This document shows positions 43,162-53,058 of a stretch of 64,000 bases of DNA, piece by piece. Position numbers and translations under genes: made by a program. Position 1 is the stretch's first letter. Each line of letters opens with the position of its first letter. The DNA lies in assembly GCA_036746235.1 (NCBI GenBank), contig DAIOEN010000004.1:1-64000 (forward strand), read 5' to 3'. The notes beneath the pieces are model-generated. The model was not told the DNA's origin. It was given only the letters and a program-made list of their open reading frames with translations, and ran no database searches. This DNA is from CALARM01 sp036746235. Its GTDB lineage: Bacteria > Vulcanimicrobiota > SpSt-956 > JAKJGF01.

Positions 43162-43351
43162 TCTTTATGACGAAGGACATCTTCATTATTTTACATTTCG
43201 TTCTTTAAGCAAATGCTGTCTTGAAAAAGCAGGTTTTAAAAGAGTTGAATGGTTTGGCTACGGTGGATGGAATTTAAATAAAGTACCTTATATATTATGT
43301 AAGTTATGGCCAACTCTTTTCTCAGAGATCTGTATTGTAGCATACAAATAA
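43162..43351 (+). pseudogene. Methyltransferase, C-terminal part displaced by IS21
   Basis: After the TCTTT duplication the frame continues YDEGHLHYFTFRSLSKCCLE, KAGFKRVEWFGYGG, and ends ICIVAYK. It completes the gene that begins at 39738. Confidence 0.85.
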
Positions 43352-43356
43352 TAAAG

Positions 43357-44505
43357 ATGAGTTATTTAGATAAGAAAAAGAAAGTATTCATTATACAAAA
43401 AAGCCTGGAACATTATCGCAAGCCTTTTTTTATTATGTTGGAAGAAAAGCTTTCTCAGTTTAATATTGAATTAAAATTAGTCTTTGGAGCAAAAAGTGAA
43501 CAGGAAGACAGAGATTTTATGAATATAAACTGGGCATATAGAATTCATAACTATCTCATTAAAATCGGCTCTCATACCCTTTACTGGCAACCATGTTTAT
43601 GGCTCTTAAAAGATGCCGATTTAATAATTGTAGAACAGGCCAGCAAATTATTATTAAATTATCTTCTTTTCATAGCTCACATTGCAGGAATAAAAAAACT
43701 CTGTTTCTGGGGTCATGGAAAAAATTTTCAATCACATAAAGTCAGCAGAGTCGGTGAAGTAATTAAAAATTTTATCTCAAAACGTGTTCACTGGTGGTTT
43801 GCATACAATGACCTAAGTGTAAAAATAGTAAAAGAACTTGGATATCCTGAAGAGAGGATTACATCCGTACAGAACGCTATTGATACAAAATCCTTAATAG
43901 AAGCAAAAGAGAAAATTACTCGGAGTGCTCTGGAAAAATTGAAACAAGAGCTGAATATAAAAGGAGAGAATATCTGTATATATTCAGGAAGTATGTATCC
44001 TGAAAAACGTCTCGATTTTTTAATTGAATCCTGTATTTATATTAAAGAAAAAGTGCCGGATTTCGAAATGATTTTTATTGGTTCAGGCTCGGATCAGGAT
44101 AAAGTTAAACTTGCTTCAGAAAGATTTGAATGGATTCATTATGTGGGGCCTAAATATGACATAGATAGAGTACCTTATTTTATGATATCAAAATTATTTT
44201 TAATGCCTGGACTTGTAGGATTAGGCATTTTAGATGCCCTTACAATGGAAACCCCTATTATTACGACTAGTATATCTTATCATTCACCGGAAATTGACTA
44301 TCTAATCGATGGATTTAATGGTATAATTGTCCAGGAATCTAATGATCCTCTAATATATTCAAGACAAGTCTCATATATATTACAGAATAATGAAAACTAC
44401 AAAAAACTAATTAACGGATGTATTGAGTCTAGAGAGAAATATACTATAAAAGAAATGGCAAATCGTTTTAGTAAAGGAATAATAAAAGCTATAAACTGTT
44501 TGTAG
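43357..44505 (+). CDS. GT4-family glycosyltransferase
   Basis: 382 residues from ATG 43357 (MSYLDKKKKVFIIQKSLEHY); a start inside the methyltransferase remnant is unlikely. CIYSGSMYPEKRLDFLIESC, MIFIGSGSDQDK, YVGPKYDIDRVPYFMISKLF then LMPGLVGLGILDAL has the GT-B donor-side layout, but the usual E-x7-E helix is PGLVGLGILDALTMETPIIT, a variant seen in GT4 enzymes acting on capsular sugars. It begins five bases after the disrupted methyltransferase, so the IS may affect its expression. Confidence 0.82.
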   Translation: MSYLDKKKKVFIIQKSLEHYRKPFFIMLEEKLSQFNIELKLVFGAKSEQEDRDFMNINWAYRIHNYLIKIGSHTLYWQPCLWLLKDADLIIVEQASKLLLNYLLFIAHIAGIKKLCFWGHGKNFQSHKVSRVGEVIKNFISKRVHWWFAYNDLSVKIVKELGYPEERITSVQNAIDTKSLIEAKEKITRSALEKLKQELNIKGENICIYSGSMYPEKRLDFLIESCIYIKEKVPDFEMIFIGSGSDQDKVKLASERFEWIHYVGPKYDIDRVPYFMISKLFLMPGLVGLGILDALTMETPIITTSISYHSPEIDYLIDGFNGIIVQESNDPLIYSRQVSYILQNNENYKKLINGCIESREKYTIKEMANRFSKGIIKAINCL

Positions 44506-44545
44506 TCCATATATCCCAAATTACATGCTCAAGAGGAGTATACAC

Positions 44546-45322
44546 ATGAATTGTAATATTGGAAAACAAAAAGAATGTTTTGAAAATATTTATTCAACCT
44601 CGGAAGAAAAAAAATGGAATTTCCATGATACTGATGATATATTAGTGAGATATCTTAGAGACAGAAGAATTAAAATAGCGATAGAGCATCTAAAAAAATT
44701 AATAAAATCTCAATATAATCAATGGAATGCTTTAGTAATTTGTGGAGGAGTAGGAGGAGAAGGAACATTACTGGCAGATTTAGGATTTAATTCCGTTACA
44801 GTTTCAGATATTTCTGAAAATGCTTTAGAAATATGTAAAAAGAGAGATCCAAGGATTAAAACCATATTATTAAATGCAGAAGATTTAACAATACCGGATA
44901 ATTCTTATGATTTAGTTATTGTACAGGATGGATTACATCATCTTCCTCGGCCTGCCAATGGATTCACAGAAATGCTCAGGGTGTCTAAAAAAGCTATTAT
45001 TGTAATTGAACCACATAGTGGCATTATATCTAAATTATTTGGAACAATATGGGAAAAGCATGACAATACGATTAATTATGTATTTCGCTGGAATAAGTTT
45101 ATTTTTAAAGAATTAACATTAAGTTATCTATTACAAAAAAATCTATATATTAAAGTCATCAGATTATGGGACCATAATTGTTTTATGATGAAAATTTCAG
45201 AAAAAGTGAGCAAAAACAACAAATTACTAAGACTTAATTTTATAAAACTGTGCTATGATATATTAAATACATTATTCTGGTGGCTTGGAAATATGATGAT
45301 TGGTATTATTATAAAAAAATAA
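44546..45322 (+). CDS. Class I SAM methyltransferase
   Basis: 258 residues from ATG 44546, with AGAGGAG seven or eight bases upstream. NALVICGGVGGEGTLLADLG is motif I (GGVGGEG), VTVSDISENALEICKKRDPR motif II, and DLVIVQDGLHHLPRPANGFT, then EMLRVSKKAIIVIEP, is the Methyltransf_11 pattern. The C-terminal ~90 residues are hydrophobic/aromatic, perhaps membrane-associated. It is the last gene before the IS3 element. Confidence 0.82.
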   Translation: MNCNIGKQKECFENIYSTSEEKKWNFHDTDDILVRYLRDRRIKIAIEHLKKLIKSQYNQWNALVICGGVGGEGTLLADLGFNSVTVSDISENALEICKKRDPRIKTILLNAEDLTIPDNSYDLVIVQDGLHHLPRPANGFTEMLRVSKKAIIVIEPHSGIISKLFGTIWEKHDNTINYVFRWNKFIFKELTLSYLLQKNLYIKVIRLWDHNCFMMKISEKVSKNNKLLRLNFIKLCYDILNTLFWWLGNMMIGIIIKK

Positions 45323-45463
45323 AATTTTAAGAAGCATAATTGGTAAATATACATCTGTATTACTATAAATGTTTTTGATATCCCTCTGTGTCAAAATAGC
45401 TGAGACAGATTCCTACCCCGAATTTAGTGTATAATGATAGGGCGGTAGGAAAGGAGTAAGAGT

Positions 45464-45916
45464 ATGTCAAATAATAAGAATAAAGTAAAAGGAAACGGTA
45501 AAATGTCTCATGTTAATATATGTACAGTGCCAGATCCAGAGGTAATAGAGAGACCGATAAGAAGGAAATATCCAGCAGAGTATAAGTTGAGGATACTCCA
45601 TGAAGTAGAAACATTGAAGAAACATGGAGAGATTGGAGCTCTGCTGAGGCGAGAAGGATTATATTCATCCAATATAGGTCAGTGGATCTGGCAGCGAGAG
45701 AGAGGAGAATTAGAAGGATTGAGCCCGAAGAAAAGAGGTCCAAAGGAGAAATCACCTGACGATTTAGAGAAAAGAATAAAAGAACTTGAGAGAGATAATA
45801 AAAGACTTAAAAGACGTCTTGACCATGCCGAGATGATCATAGATGTACAAAAAAAAATCTCAGAGTTGAGCGGGATACCGTTACAGAAAGTGGACAAATA
45901 CGAAGAGGAAGATTGA
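45464..45916 (+). CDS. IS3-family OrfA (HTH protein)
   Basis: 150 residues. RRKYPAEYKLRILHEVETLK, GEIGALLRREGLYSSNIGQW is the HTH_Tnp_1-type domain, followed by a leucine-zipper-like helix (DDLEKRIKELERDNKRLKRR). The stop codon overlaps the OrfB start by four bases (ATGA). Confidence 0.9.
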   Translation: MSNNKNKVKGNGKMSHVNICTVPDPEVIERPIRRKYPAEYKLRILHEVETLKKHGEIGALLRREGLYSSNIGQWIWQRERGELEGLSPKKRGPKEKSPDDLEKRIKELERDNKRLKRRLDHAEMIIDVQKKISELSGIPLQKVDKYEEED

Positions 45917-46911
45917 TGAATGTAGTAAAAGAGATTTCAACAGATGTAGGAGTATTAAGAGCGTGTGAAGCTCTTGGAATATCAAGAGCGACATATTATC
46001 GTAAATTATCTCCTGTAAAACCTGTTACTGAGTCAAAATCAAAGCACTTTCGTGCATTATCAAAACAGGAGGAGAGAGAAGTTCTTGATTGCCTTAACAG
46101 TGAGAGGTTCCAGGATAAATCTCCAGCAGAGGTATATGCCACTGTTCTGGATGAAGGTAATTACCACTGTTCTCTCTCGACAATGTATCGAATACTCAGA
46201 AGACATAAACAGGTAAGGGAAAGAAGAAATCAACTGCAGCACCCAAATTACAAGAAACCTGAATTGCTGGCAGAGAAATCAAATCAGGTGTGGTCCTGGG
46301 ATATTACAAAATTACTGGGGCCTCAGACGTGGACATATTATTACCTCTATGTGATTATGGACATTTACAGCAGGTATGTCGTGGGCTTGATGGTAGCTCA
46401 TAAAGAGAATTCATCACTGGCTCAGGAGCTTATCCAGGATACCTGTAAGAAACAGAATATACAGCCAGGGCAGCTTACAGTTCATGCAGACAGAGGCTCT
46501 TCTATGACTTCAAAGGCAGTAGGATTTCTTCTTGCAGATCTTGGGATTACAAAAACTCATAGCAGGCCTCATGTATCCAATGACAACCCTTTCTCTGAAA
46601 GTCAGTTTAAAACTCTCAAATACAGGCCGGAATTCCCGGATAGGTTTGGCAGTATTCAGGATGCCAGAGCTTTTTGTATAAATTTTTTTCAATGGTATAA
46701 CTGGGAGCACTATCACAGTGGTATTGCTTTAATGATACCTGGGGTTGTTCAGTATGGATAGGAAAAATCTGTTATAAAGCAGAGACAAATTGTGTTAAAT
46801 ACAGCTTATGAGAAACATCCGGAAAGGTTTGTGAAAAAACTTCCAACTCCACCGGAGGTGCCGGATGCGGTGTGGATAAATCCACCGGAAAAATTACTGA
46901 AAGGAGGGTAA
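45913..46911 (+). pseudogene. IS3-family OrfB transposase with an in-frame amber codon
   Basis: 282 codons to a TAG at 46759-46761. DDE parts: VWSWDITKLLG (first D), TVHADRGSSMTSKAVGFLLA (second D), DNPFSESQFKTLKYRPEFPD (E). After TAG the same frame continues EKSVIKQRQIVLNTAYEKHP, ERFVKKLPTPPEVPDAVWIN and ends KLLKGG at 46911, the normal IS3 C-terminus. The relatives have Gln where the TAG stands (HYGQA), a CAG-to-TAG change. The transposase is truncated by ~50 residues and may be inactive. Confidence 0.88.
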
Positions 46912-46975
46912 TTAATTTCGCATCGGAATCTGTCTCAAACTATTGACAATTTCCGTATTAAATAATAAGTTTCAT

Positions 46976-47848
46976 ATGAATACTATAGCAATAATTATGA
47001 CATGTCATAATCGAAAGAATAAAACGTTAAATTGCCTGGATGCGTTATTCAGACAAAAATACATAAAAAATAATAATATAAAAGTATATTTGGTAGATGA
47101 TGGAAGCACTGACGGAACAGGAGAGGCAATAAAAAATTCTTTCCCCGAAGTTATAATTTTACAGGGGAGTGGAAATCTATTCTGGAATGGTGGAATGAGA
47201 CTGGCTTTTAAAAAAGCTATGAAAAAAAACTATGATTATTATTTGTGGCTTAATGATGATACATTACTTTATGAAGATAGCCTGGATAGATTATTAAAAA
47301 CACATTATAAATTATCAGAGAAATATACTAAAAAAACTATAATAGTAGGCTCAACCTGCGATCCTGCTACAGGAATTCTTACCTATGGAGGGGCTATTCA
47401 TTGTAGCAGATGGCATCCTTTAAAATTTCGACTTATAAAACCATCAGATATTCCTTTAGAAATTGATGCTATGAACGGGAACTGTGTTCTTATATCATCT
47501 GAAGTAGTTAGAATAGTAGGTAACATAGATAAAGCTTTTTCACACAGTATCGGAGATTATGACTATGCATTAAGAGCAAAATCACTTAGTTGCTCTGTAT
47601 GGCTTGCTCCTGGCTATGTAGGGACATGTGAAAGAAATAAGGTTAATCTATTTACAATGAATGTAAATATAAAAGAAAAATTAAAAAGAATAAATCAGCC
47701 AAAAGGCTTACCTTTCATAGAATGGAAAGTTTTTGCAAAAAGACATGCAGGTATTTTATGGCCATTTTATTGTATAATGCCTTATATGAAACTAATTTTA
47801 CCAGAGATAATAATTAAATTCAATAAAAATAATTTAACAAAATTGTAG
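46976..47848 (+). CDS. GT2-family glycosyltransferase
   Basis: 290 residues from ATG 46976. MNTIAIIMTCHNRKNKTLNC, VYLVDDGSTDGTGEAI, GNLFWNGGMRLAFKKA, YYLWLNDDTLLYEDS (the DxD-like NDD), AMNGNCVLISSEVVRIVGNI and SIGDYDYALRAKS. GT-A inverting transferase of the rhamnosyl/galactofuranosyl type. The N-terminal region upstream belongs to the IS3 end. Confidence 0.9.
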   Translation: MNTIAIIMTCHNRKNKTLNCLDALFRQKYIKNNNIKVYLVDDGSTDGTGEAIKNSFPEVIILQGSGNLFWNGGMRLAFKKAMKKNYDYYLWLNDDTLLYEDSLDRLLKTHYKLSEKYTKKTIIVGSTCDPATGILTYGGAIHCSRWHPLKFRLIKPSDIPLEIDAMNGNCVLISSEVVRIVGNIDKAFSHSIGDYDYALRAKSLSCSVWLAPGYVGTCERNKVNLFTMNVNIKEKLKRINQPKGLPFIEWKVFAKRHAGILWPFYCIMPYMKLILPEIIIKFNKNNLTKL

Positions 47849-47864
47849 ATTTAAGGAAAAGTAT

Positions 47865-48479
47865 ATGAAGTTAAATCTTGGTTGTGGTAATCAGGTAATT
47901 CAAGGATGGATTAATGTAGATTATTCTTTAGGGGCAAAATTCGCTAAAATTCCGTTATTTCGCATAATTAACAAAAAGTTGCATCTCTTTGATCTTGATT
48001 GGGATAAAAGAATTTTTATTCATAACTTAACAAAGAAGTTTCCATGGAAAAACAATACTATTGATATTATTTATAGTTCTCATACTTTAGAACATTTTAC
48101 ATATGAAGAAGGTTGTTTTTTTCTTACAGAATGCCATCGTATACTCAAACATAATGGTATCATCAGGATAGTAGTTCCTGATCTACAGGTTTTTGTAAAA
48201 GAGTATATAGATGGGAAGTTATGTGCAGACCAATTTATTGCAAAACTTGGAGTATTATCTGGGAATAGTAAAAATCCTATTAAAAATTTCCTATCCCATT
48301 TTATACAATTTCCTCATAAATGTATGTACGATACTCAGACATTACTAAACCTTTTAAATTATATAGGTTTTGATGCAGTAAGTAAAAAAGAATTTAATAG
48401 TGCTATTGAAGATATAAAACAAATAGAAAATAAAAAACGTACTGAAAAAGCTGTAATTGTAGAGGGTAGAAAAAGATGA
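47865..48479 (+). CDS. Class I SAM methyltransferase
   Basis: 204 residues. MKLNLGCGNQVIQGWINVDY is motif I of the Methyltransf_11/predicted SAM methyltransferase family, then DIIYSSHTLEHFTYEEG, LTECHRILKHNGIIRIVVPD, and a C-terminal YDTQTLLNLLNYIGFDAV. AAGGA precedes the ATG. It starts 16 bases after the GT2 gene. Confidence 0.85.
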   Translation: MKLNLGCGNQVIQGWINVDYSLGAKFAKIPLFRIINKKLHLFDLDWDKRIFIHNLTKKFPWKNNTIDIIYSSHTLEHFTYEEGCFFLTECHRILKHNGIIRIVVPDLQVFVKEYIDGKLCADQFIAKLGVLSGNSKNPIKNFLSHFIQFPHKCMYDTQTLLNLLNYIGFDAVSKKEFNSAIEDIKQIENKKRTEKAVIVEGRKR

Positions 48480-48537
48480 AACATATTCCCAATATATCCA
48501 TTGGATTTATAAGCTTTTTACAATGGAGTAATTAATT

Positions 48538-50064
48538 ATGGATAATAAAAAAGTAGACAGCCTTACTGCTAAAACCTTACATGGTATAAAATGGACGTAT
48601 ATGTCTGGAATAATTAATGCATTGGCACAAATAGCCTTCAGTGCAGTTATGGCACGTTTATTAGAGCCATCTGCTTTCGGTATTATTGCTATGGCTATGG
48701 TTCTAATAGGCTTTGGTAACAGATTTACCATAATGGGTATAGGGTCTACTATAATTCAAAAAAAAGAAATTACAGAAGAAGATATTAGAGCATCTTTTAC
48801 TTCTTCTTTCTTTTTAGGAATATTATTTTTTATTTTATTCTGGTTCATTTCACCTCTGACAATTTATATTTTTAAAAATAAAGAAGTCATTCCAGTATTA
48901 AAAATTACATCTATTTCATTTATTCTTTCCAGTCTTTCAATTACATCTTCAAGTATTCTCACAAGAAATATGATGTTTCGATATATAGCAATTAATAATG
49001 TCATTTCATATATAGTAGGTTATGGATTAACTGGTATAATAATGGCCAGTAGAGGTTTTGGTGTTTGGAGTCTGGTTTTTGCTAATTTGACTCAAATGGG
49101 CATTAATGCATTATTATGTTATTTTCACACAAAACATCCCATTAAGTTTATCTATAAACGGAAATATTACAGATATTTATTCTTTTTCGGAGGCAAGATG
49201 ACTATTGTTAGATTTCTTGAATTTATAAGTGCTAATATTGATACTTTATTTATAGGTCATTTCTTAGGGTCAACCTCTCTTGGTTTATATAATAGAGCTT
49301 ACATACTAGTCTGTGTACCAACATATTATTTTACAAATAGTTTAACCTCTGTACTTTTCCCATCACTAAGTAAACTTCAGGAAGATAATAAGGCTTTGAA
49401 AAAATGGTTCTTAAAAGTAACAATGCTACTCAGTGCATTTATAATACCATTATGTTTCGGTATTTCTGCTGCTTCCAGAGAAATTATTTTAACCATCCTT
49501 GGAGATAAATGGATTAAAGCGATACCAATTATGCAAATACTTTCTATAGCTATGCCTCCATTTCTCCTTGCTATTTTACCAATAATTATATGTGATGCTA
49601 CAGCAAGATTAAATGTAAAGATTGTTATACAATTATTTTATATTTTATTTTTATTATTATTTTTTTATTTTATGATAAATTATGGTCTTACTGGTTGTGC
49701 ATTTATAATTTTAATTGGAGAATTTATTCGTTATATAATTTATATTTCTTATTTAAAAAATATATTTAATATTACTATTAAAGAATTATTTGAAATTTAT
49801 GTATTTCCTCTTTTATCAGGTTTAGTTACAGGATTATTAATTTATTGTCTCTCTAATTACATAAGAATTATGCAAATCCACACTTTAATATTACTTTTTA
49901 TACAAATATTACTAGGAATTATAATTTTATTTGTTAGCTTAATAATTAATAAAAAAGTTATATATGAAGTTAAAAATATTATCAGTAATTCAGGTATAAT
50001 GTTTACTAACAATATATTATTTAAGAAATTAAATTTAATTTTAAATTTAACTGATTATAATTAG
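48538..50064 (+). CDS. Polysaccharide flippase (Wzx-like, MOP superfamily)
   Basis: 508 residues with about 12-14 hydrophobic segments. VDSLTAKTLHGIKWTYMSGI, ARLLEPSAFGIIAMAMVLIG, GIGSTIIQKKEIT, YNRAYILVCVPTYYFTNSLT and LFPSLSKLQED are hallmarks of lipopolysaccharide biosynthesis flippases of the WzxC type. It moves undecaprenyl-linked repeat units to the periplasm. With the Wzy-like gene downstream it makes a Wzx/Wzy pathway. Confidence 0.92.
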   Translation: MDNKKVDSLTAKTLHGIKWTYMSGIINALAQIAFSAVMARLLEPSAFGIIAMAMVLIGFGNRFTIMGIGSTIIQKKEITEEDIRASFTSSFFLGILFFILFWFISPLTIYIFKNKEVIPVLKITSISFILSSLSITSSSILTRNMMFRYIAINNVISYIVGYGLTGIIMASRGFGVWSLVFANLTQMGINALLCYFHTKHPIKFIYKRKYYRYLFFFGGKMTIVRFLEFISANIDTLFIGHFLGSTSLGLYNRAYILVCVPTYYFTNSLTSVLFPSLSKLQEDNKALKKWFLKVTMLLSAFIIPLCFGISAASREIILTILGDKWIKAIPIMQILSIAMPPFLLAILPIIICDATARLNVKIVIQLFYILFLLLFFYFMINYGLTGCAFIILIGEFIRYIIYISYLKNIFNITIKELFEIYVFPLLSGLVTGLLIYCLSNYIRIMQIHTLILLFIQILLGIIILFVSLIINKKVIYEVKNIISNSGIMFTNNILFKKLNLILNLTDYN

Positions 50065-50104
50065 TTAGTTTTATAACAATTAGAAAATAAAGTATCGATT
50101 AATT

Positions 50105-51268
50105 ATGTTAAAGAAGAGTTTTATAGTAACAATTTTTCTCATATCTATAATATTATTTGAAATTAATTTTCTTATGTTATTTTCTGAACAAACTGTAGCT
50201 AATATAAGAGATGGTATTATAATATGTTTTATGATTTTATCATGTGCATTTTTTGTGTCTAATAAAATAAAGGATAAATTTTTAAAAAGTCATTTATTAC
50301 TTTACTTAATTTATTATTTATTTATAATCTTAGAGTCTATTTTTAAATATAATTCCATTATAAAATACCCTCATATTTTACTTACAATAAGCAGTTTTTT
50401 TTATACTGTGGTTTTTTATACGTTACTAAGAATAAATACAGACTTATTTTTAAATAGGTTATGTTATGTAACATGCGGATATATATATATTCAGGAAATA
50501 ATAATGAGAGTATACAACCCATATTCATATAGGGTTTTACCTGTTCACATAATATATATGTTATTATTTGTCACTCTATATTTTACCATTAATCAAGTTA
50601 CAAAATCTGCTTTATACAAATCTATAATTATAATAATAAATTTATTATTTATAGTAGTTGAAAACCATAGAACTGTATGGGTTTCTGGATTCACAGGTGG
50701 TATTTTACTAACAATTTTTCTTGGAAAAATAAAAAAAATCCATATCAAAAAAAAATATTTATCAATAAGTATATTTTGTATTATATTATTTTTATTTGCA
50801 TTTTCATTTACTAATCAAGAATTTAAAACTTATTTTAAAGAGAGAATTGAAGATATTTATAAATTTAAAGAACAAGGTACAGGAAAGTGGAGATATGACA
50901 TGTATGAATATTACTGTCCCATTATAATAAACAATTTGATCTTCGGAACAAGGTTTGAAGGCTTCGAAATAACGCCTATATACGAACGACATTTTCGCAA
51001 AGAAACAGGACATCACTTCCACTCTGGTTATTTGGTGATCTTATTTTATCATGGATTATTTGGTTTCTATCTTTTGTATGGACCGATATTTTATTATTTA
51101 TACAAATCATGGAAACATGCTGAACTATCATTAGAAAATATCTTCTTATATTCTTTTATTTTTACTGGTATTTTCTATTCTTTAAGTTATATTTTACCTT
51201 ACTTCTATTATGGTATTCTAGGAATAAGTTTTATCTTTATAAAAAAACAGAAAAATTATAAAAGTTAA
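50105..51268 (+). CDS. O-antigen polymerase-like membrane protein (Wzy-like)
   Basis: 387 residues, about ten hydrophobic segments and a strongly AT-rich gene. Conserved loops: VVENHRTVWVSGFTGGILLT, GTGKWRYDMYEYY, GHHFHSGYLVILFYHGLFGF then YLLYGPIFYYL, as in Wzy_C/O-antigen ligase proteins (the R-x-V-W and H-S-x-Y loops). Polymerises the repeat units made by this locus. A second ligase/polymerase-like protein is at 27095-28945. Confidence 0.82.
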   Translation: MLKKSFIVTIFLISIILFEINFLMLFSEQTVANIRDGIIICFMILSCAFFVSNKIKDKFLKSHLLLYLIYYLFIILESIFKYNSIIKYPHILLTISSFFYTVVFYTLLRINTDLFLNRLCYVTCGYIYIQEIIMRVYNPYSYRVLPVHIIYMLLFVTLYFTINQVTKSALYKSIIIIINLLFIVVENHRTVWVSGFTGGILLTIFLGKIKKIHIKKKYLSISIFCIILFLFAFSFTNQEFKTYFKERIEDIYKFKEQGTGKWRYDMYEYYCPIIINNLIFGTRFEGFEITPIYERHFRKETGHHFHSGYLVILFYHGLFGFYLLYGPIFYYLYKSWKHAELSLENIFLYSFIFTGIFYSLSYILPYFYYGILGISFIFIKKQKNYKS

Positions 51269-51281
51269 CTTGATTTGAATT

Positions 51282-52202
51282 ATGGTAAATTATGAAATTA
51301 ATTATAAATTATTAGATAATAATTTAAATTATAAATATTGTCCTTTATGTCTTAATAAAGATATAAAGAATAAAGGAGAAATAAAATATCCAGAAAAACT
51401 TTTATTTTCATCTGTATATGTTAAATTAAAAAATAAATCTGAATTATGGTATTGCAATAATTGCCTTTCAGGATTTATTCAAAATGTAATAAGAAAAGAA
51501 GATGCTGAAATGTTATATACTAACTCTGATAGTACAAAACGTTGGCAATTAAAGGGAAATTTTATAGAAGATAAAACTAAAGACGTAATATCTATAATGA
51601 AAAGACTTCTTTATAAAGCAAATTCGATAATTGATATCGGATGCAATACTGGTGAATTATTAGATTATGCAAAACGTTGTAATTGCATTACATATGGTAT
51701 AGAATATTCTGAGTCTGGAGAAAAAATCTGTAAAGGCAAAGGGCATAATATGTTAAAAAGTTTAAAAGATATAGTTCATCCTGTAGATATTATAGTTGCA
51801 TTTGATTTAATTGAGCATTTATATAATTTTAATGAATTTTTATATGACAGCTTTAACGCATTATCTCCTGAAGGGAACTTGGTTATTTTAACTGGTAATA
51901 TAAATTCTCTACCTGCTAAATTACTTGGTAGTCACTGGTGGTATAACAGTTTTCCTGAGCATATTATATTTCCATCTATTAATCTATTATTTTCCTTACC
52001 AAATTGGGTTGTTGAAGATTATCGTTTTTGTTATAATTCGAATTCTCATATTAAACCTTTCACTAGAATTTTACTATCAAATCTCAAAAATATAGTTATG
52101 AAAAAATATTCAGGATCACCATCATTTTGGCCTGATCATTACATAATTATTTTAACCCGTAAAAAGGATCACAGTATAACGCTAATGAATAAAATATACT
52201 GA
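51282..52202 (+). CDS. Class I SAM methyltransferase with N-terminal zinc-binding cysteines
   Basis: 306 residues. Two Cys pairs, KYCPLCLNKDI and WYCNNCLSGFIQ, suggest a zinc ribbon at residues about 18-62. NSIIDIGCNTGELLDYAKRC is motif I, YGIEYSESGEKICKGKGHNM motif II, and VAFDLIEHLYNFNEF the following acidic motif. Such Cys-rich methyltransferases often act in sugar or NDP-hexose methylation. It lies 13 bases after the Wzy-like gene. Confidence 0.82.
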   Translation: MVNYEINYKLLDNNLNYKYCPLCLNKDIKNKGEIKYPEKLLFSSVYVKLKNKSELWYCNNCLSGFIQNVIRKEDAEMLYTNSDSTKRWQLKGNFIEDKTKDVISIMKRLLYKANSIIDIGCNTGELLDYAKRCNCITYGIEYSESGEKICKGKGHNMLKSLKDIVHPVDIIVAFDLIEHLYNFNEFLYDSFNALSPEGNLVILTGNINSLPAKLLGSHWWYNSFPEHIIFPSINLLFSLPNWVVEDYRFCYNSNSHIKPFTRILLSNLKNIVMKKYSGSPSFWPDHYIIILTRKKDHSITLMNKIY

Positions 52203-52261
52203 AGAAATAAAGTCGATATTTTTAATATGTATAGTTAAAATAACAGAAAGGCTGTAAATAT

Positions 52262-53017
52262 ATGTTCATAAATATAAAAAAATATATAACATCTAGACTA
52301 AATAAACTAGAAATTATTATTAATACACCTGGTGCTTATAAAGCACGAAAATCTGGGTGTTATTTAGAATTTTACGCTGTAGTATATAATATTTTTAGAA
52401 GAAGTATAAAACCTGAAACTATTATAGATATTGGAGCTAATAGAGGAATGTTTGTAAAATGTGCAAACTGTATTTTTCCTGAAGCTACTATTTATGCTTT
52501 TGAACCATTAAAAGAGCCTTATCATGAGCTATGTAAGCTTAAAAAGAAAATACCTAAGCTTGAGTGTTATAATATTGCAATAGGTGAGAAATCTGAGGAG
52601 ATAACAATATATAAGAATAATTATGACTATTCAAGTTCTTTATTAGAAATGAACGACTTACATAAAAATGCCTTTCCTTATACAGCAGAATTAACAATGG
52701 AAAAAGTAGAAGTTAAAACGTTAGATAATGTATTATCAGGTAAAAATTTAGAAAAACCAATTTTAATGAAGATTGATGTTCAGGGATATGAAAAATTTGT
52801 ATTAAATGGTTCTCAGGAAACACTAAAACATGTCAATTATGTTATTTGCGAATTATCTTTTTTTGAATTATACAAAGGTCAAGCATTATTCAATGATGTC
52901 TATAATATGTTTATTGAGTATGGTTTTAATTTTTTTGGTCAGCTAGGTGAACTCAGGCATCCGGAAACAGATCAAACATTACAAATTGATGCTTTCTTTA
53001 TAAAGAATAATTTATAA
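52262..53017 (+). CDS. FkbM-family methyltransferase
   Basis: 251 residues. TIIDIGANRGMFVKCA, ATIYAFEPLKEPYHELCKL, YNIAIGEKSEEITIY, LMKIDVQGYEKFVLNGSQET and ICELSFFELYKGQ are all standard FkbM motifs (IDIGAN, FEP, K-IDVEG/QG). FkbM enzymes O-methylate sugars or polyketides. ATG 52262 follows AAAGGCTG. Confidence 0.9.
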   Translation: MFINIKKYITSRLNKLEIIINTPGAYKARKSGCYLEFYAVVYNIFRRSIKPETIIDIGANRGMFVKCANCIFPEATIYAFEPLKEPYHELCKLKKKIPKLECYNIAIGEKSEEITIYKNNYDYSSSLLEMNDLHKNAFPYTAELTMEKVEVKTLDNVLSGKNLEKPILMKIDVQGYEKFVLNGSQETLKHVNYVICELSFFELYKGQALFNDVYNMFIEYGFNFFGQLGELRHPETDQTLQIDAFFIKNNL

Positions 53018-53058
53018 AATAAATATAAATTTGCTATTTTTTATAGGAGTAACTGGTT

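Larger units (their letters stand above)
45389..46948 (+). mobile_element. IS3-family insertion sequence
   Basis: Imperfect inverted ends: TGTCAAAATAGCTGAGACAG then ATTCC at the left (45389), and GGAATCTGTCTCAAACTATT then GACA at the right (to 46948). The core TGAGACAGATTCC is perfect. Two overlapping frames encode OrfA and OrfB. No matching target duplication is seen. The right end stops 28 bases before the next glycosyltransferase gene, replacing its native upstream region. Confidence 0.85.

Noticed and set aside
42664..43170. A 168-codon frame at the right end of the IS21 element
   Set aside because: It runs through the repeated terminal motifs (TCTFFNRIPLS-type products); no family match, and it is explained by IS21 end repeats.
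45913..46911. TAG recoding as an alternative genetic code
   Set aside because: Several sound genes in the window end with TAG, so the amber codon in the IS3 gene is a mutation.
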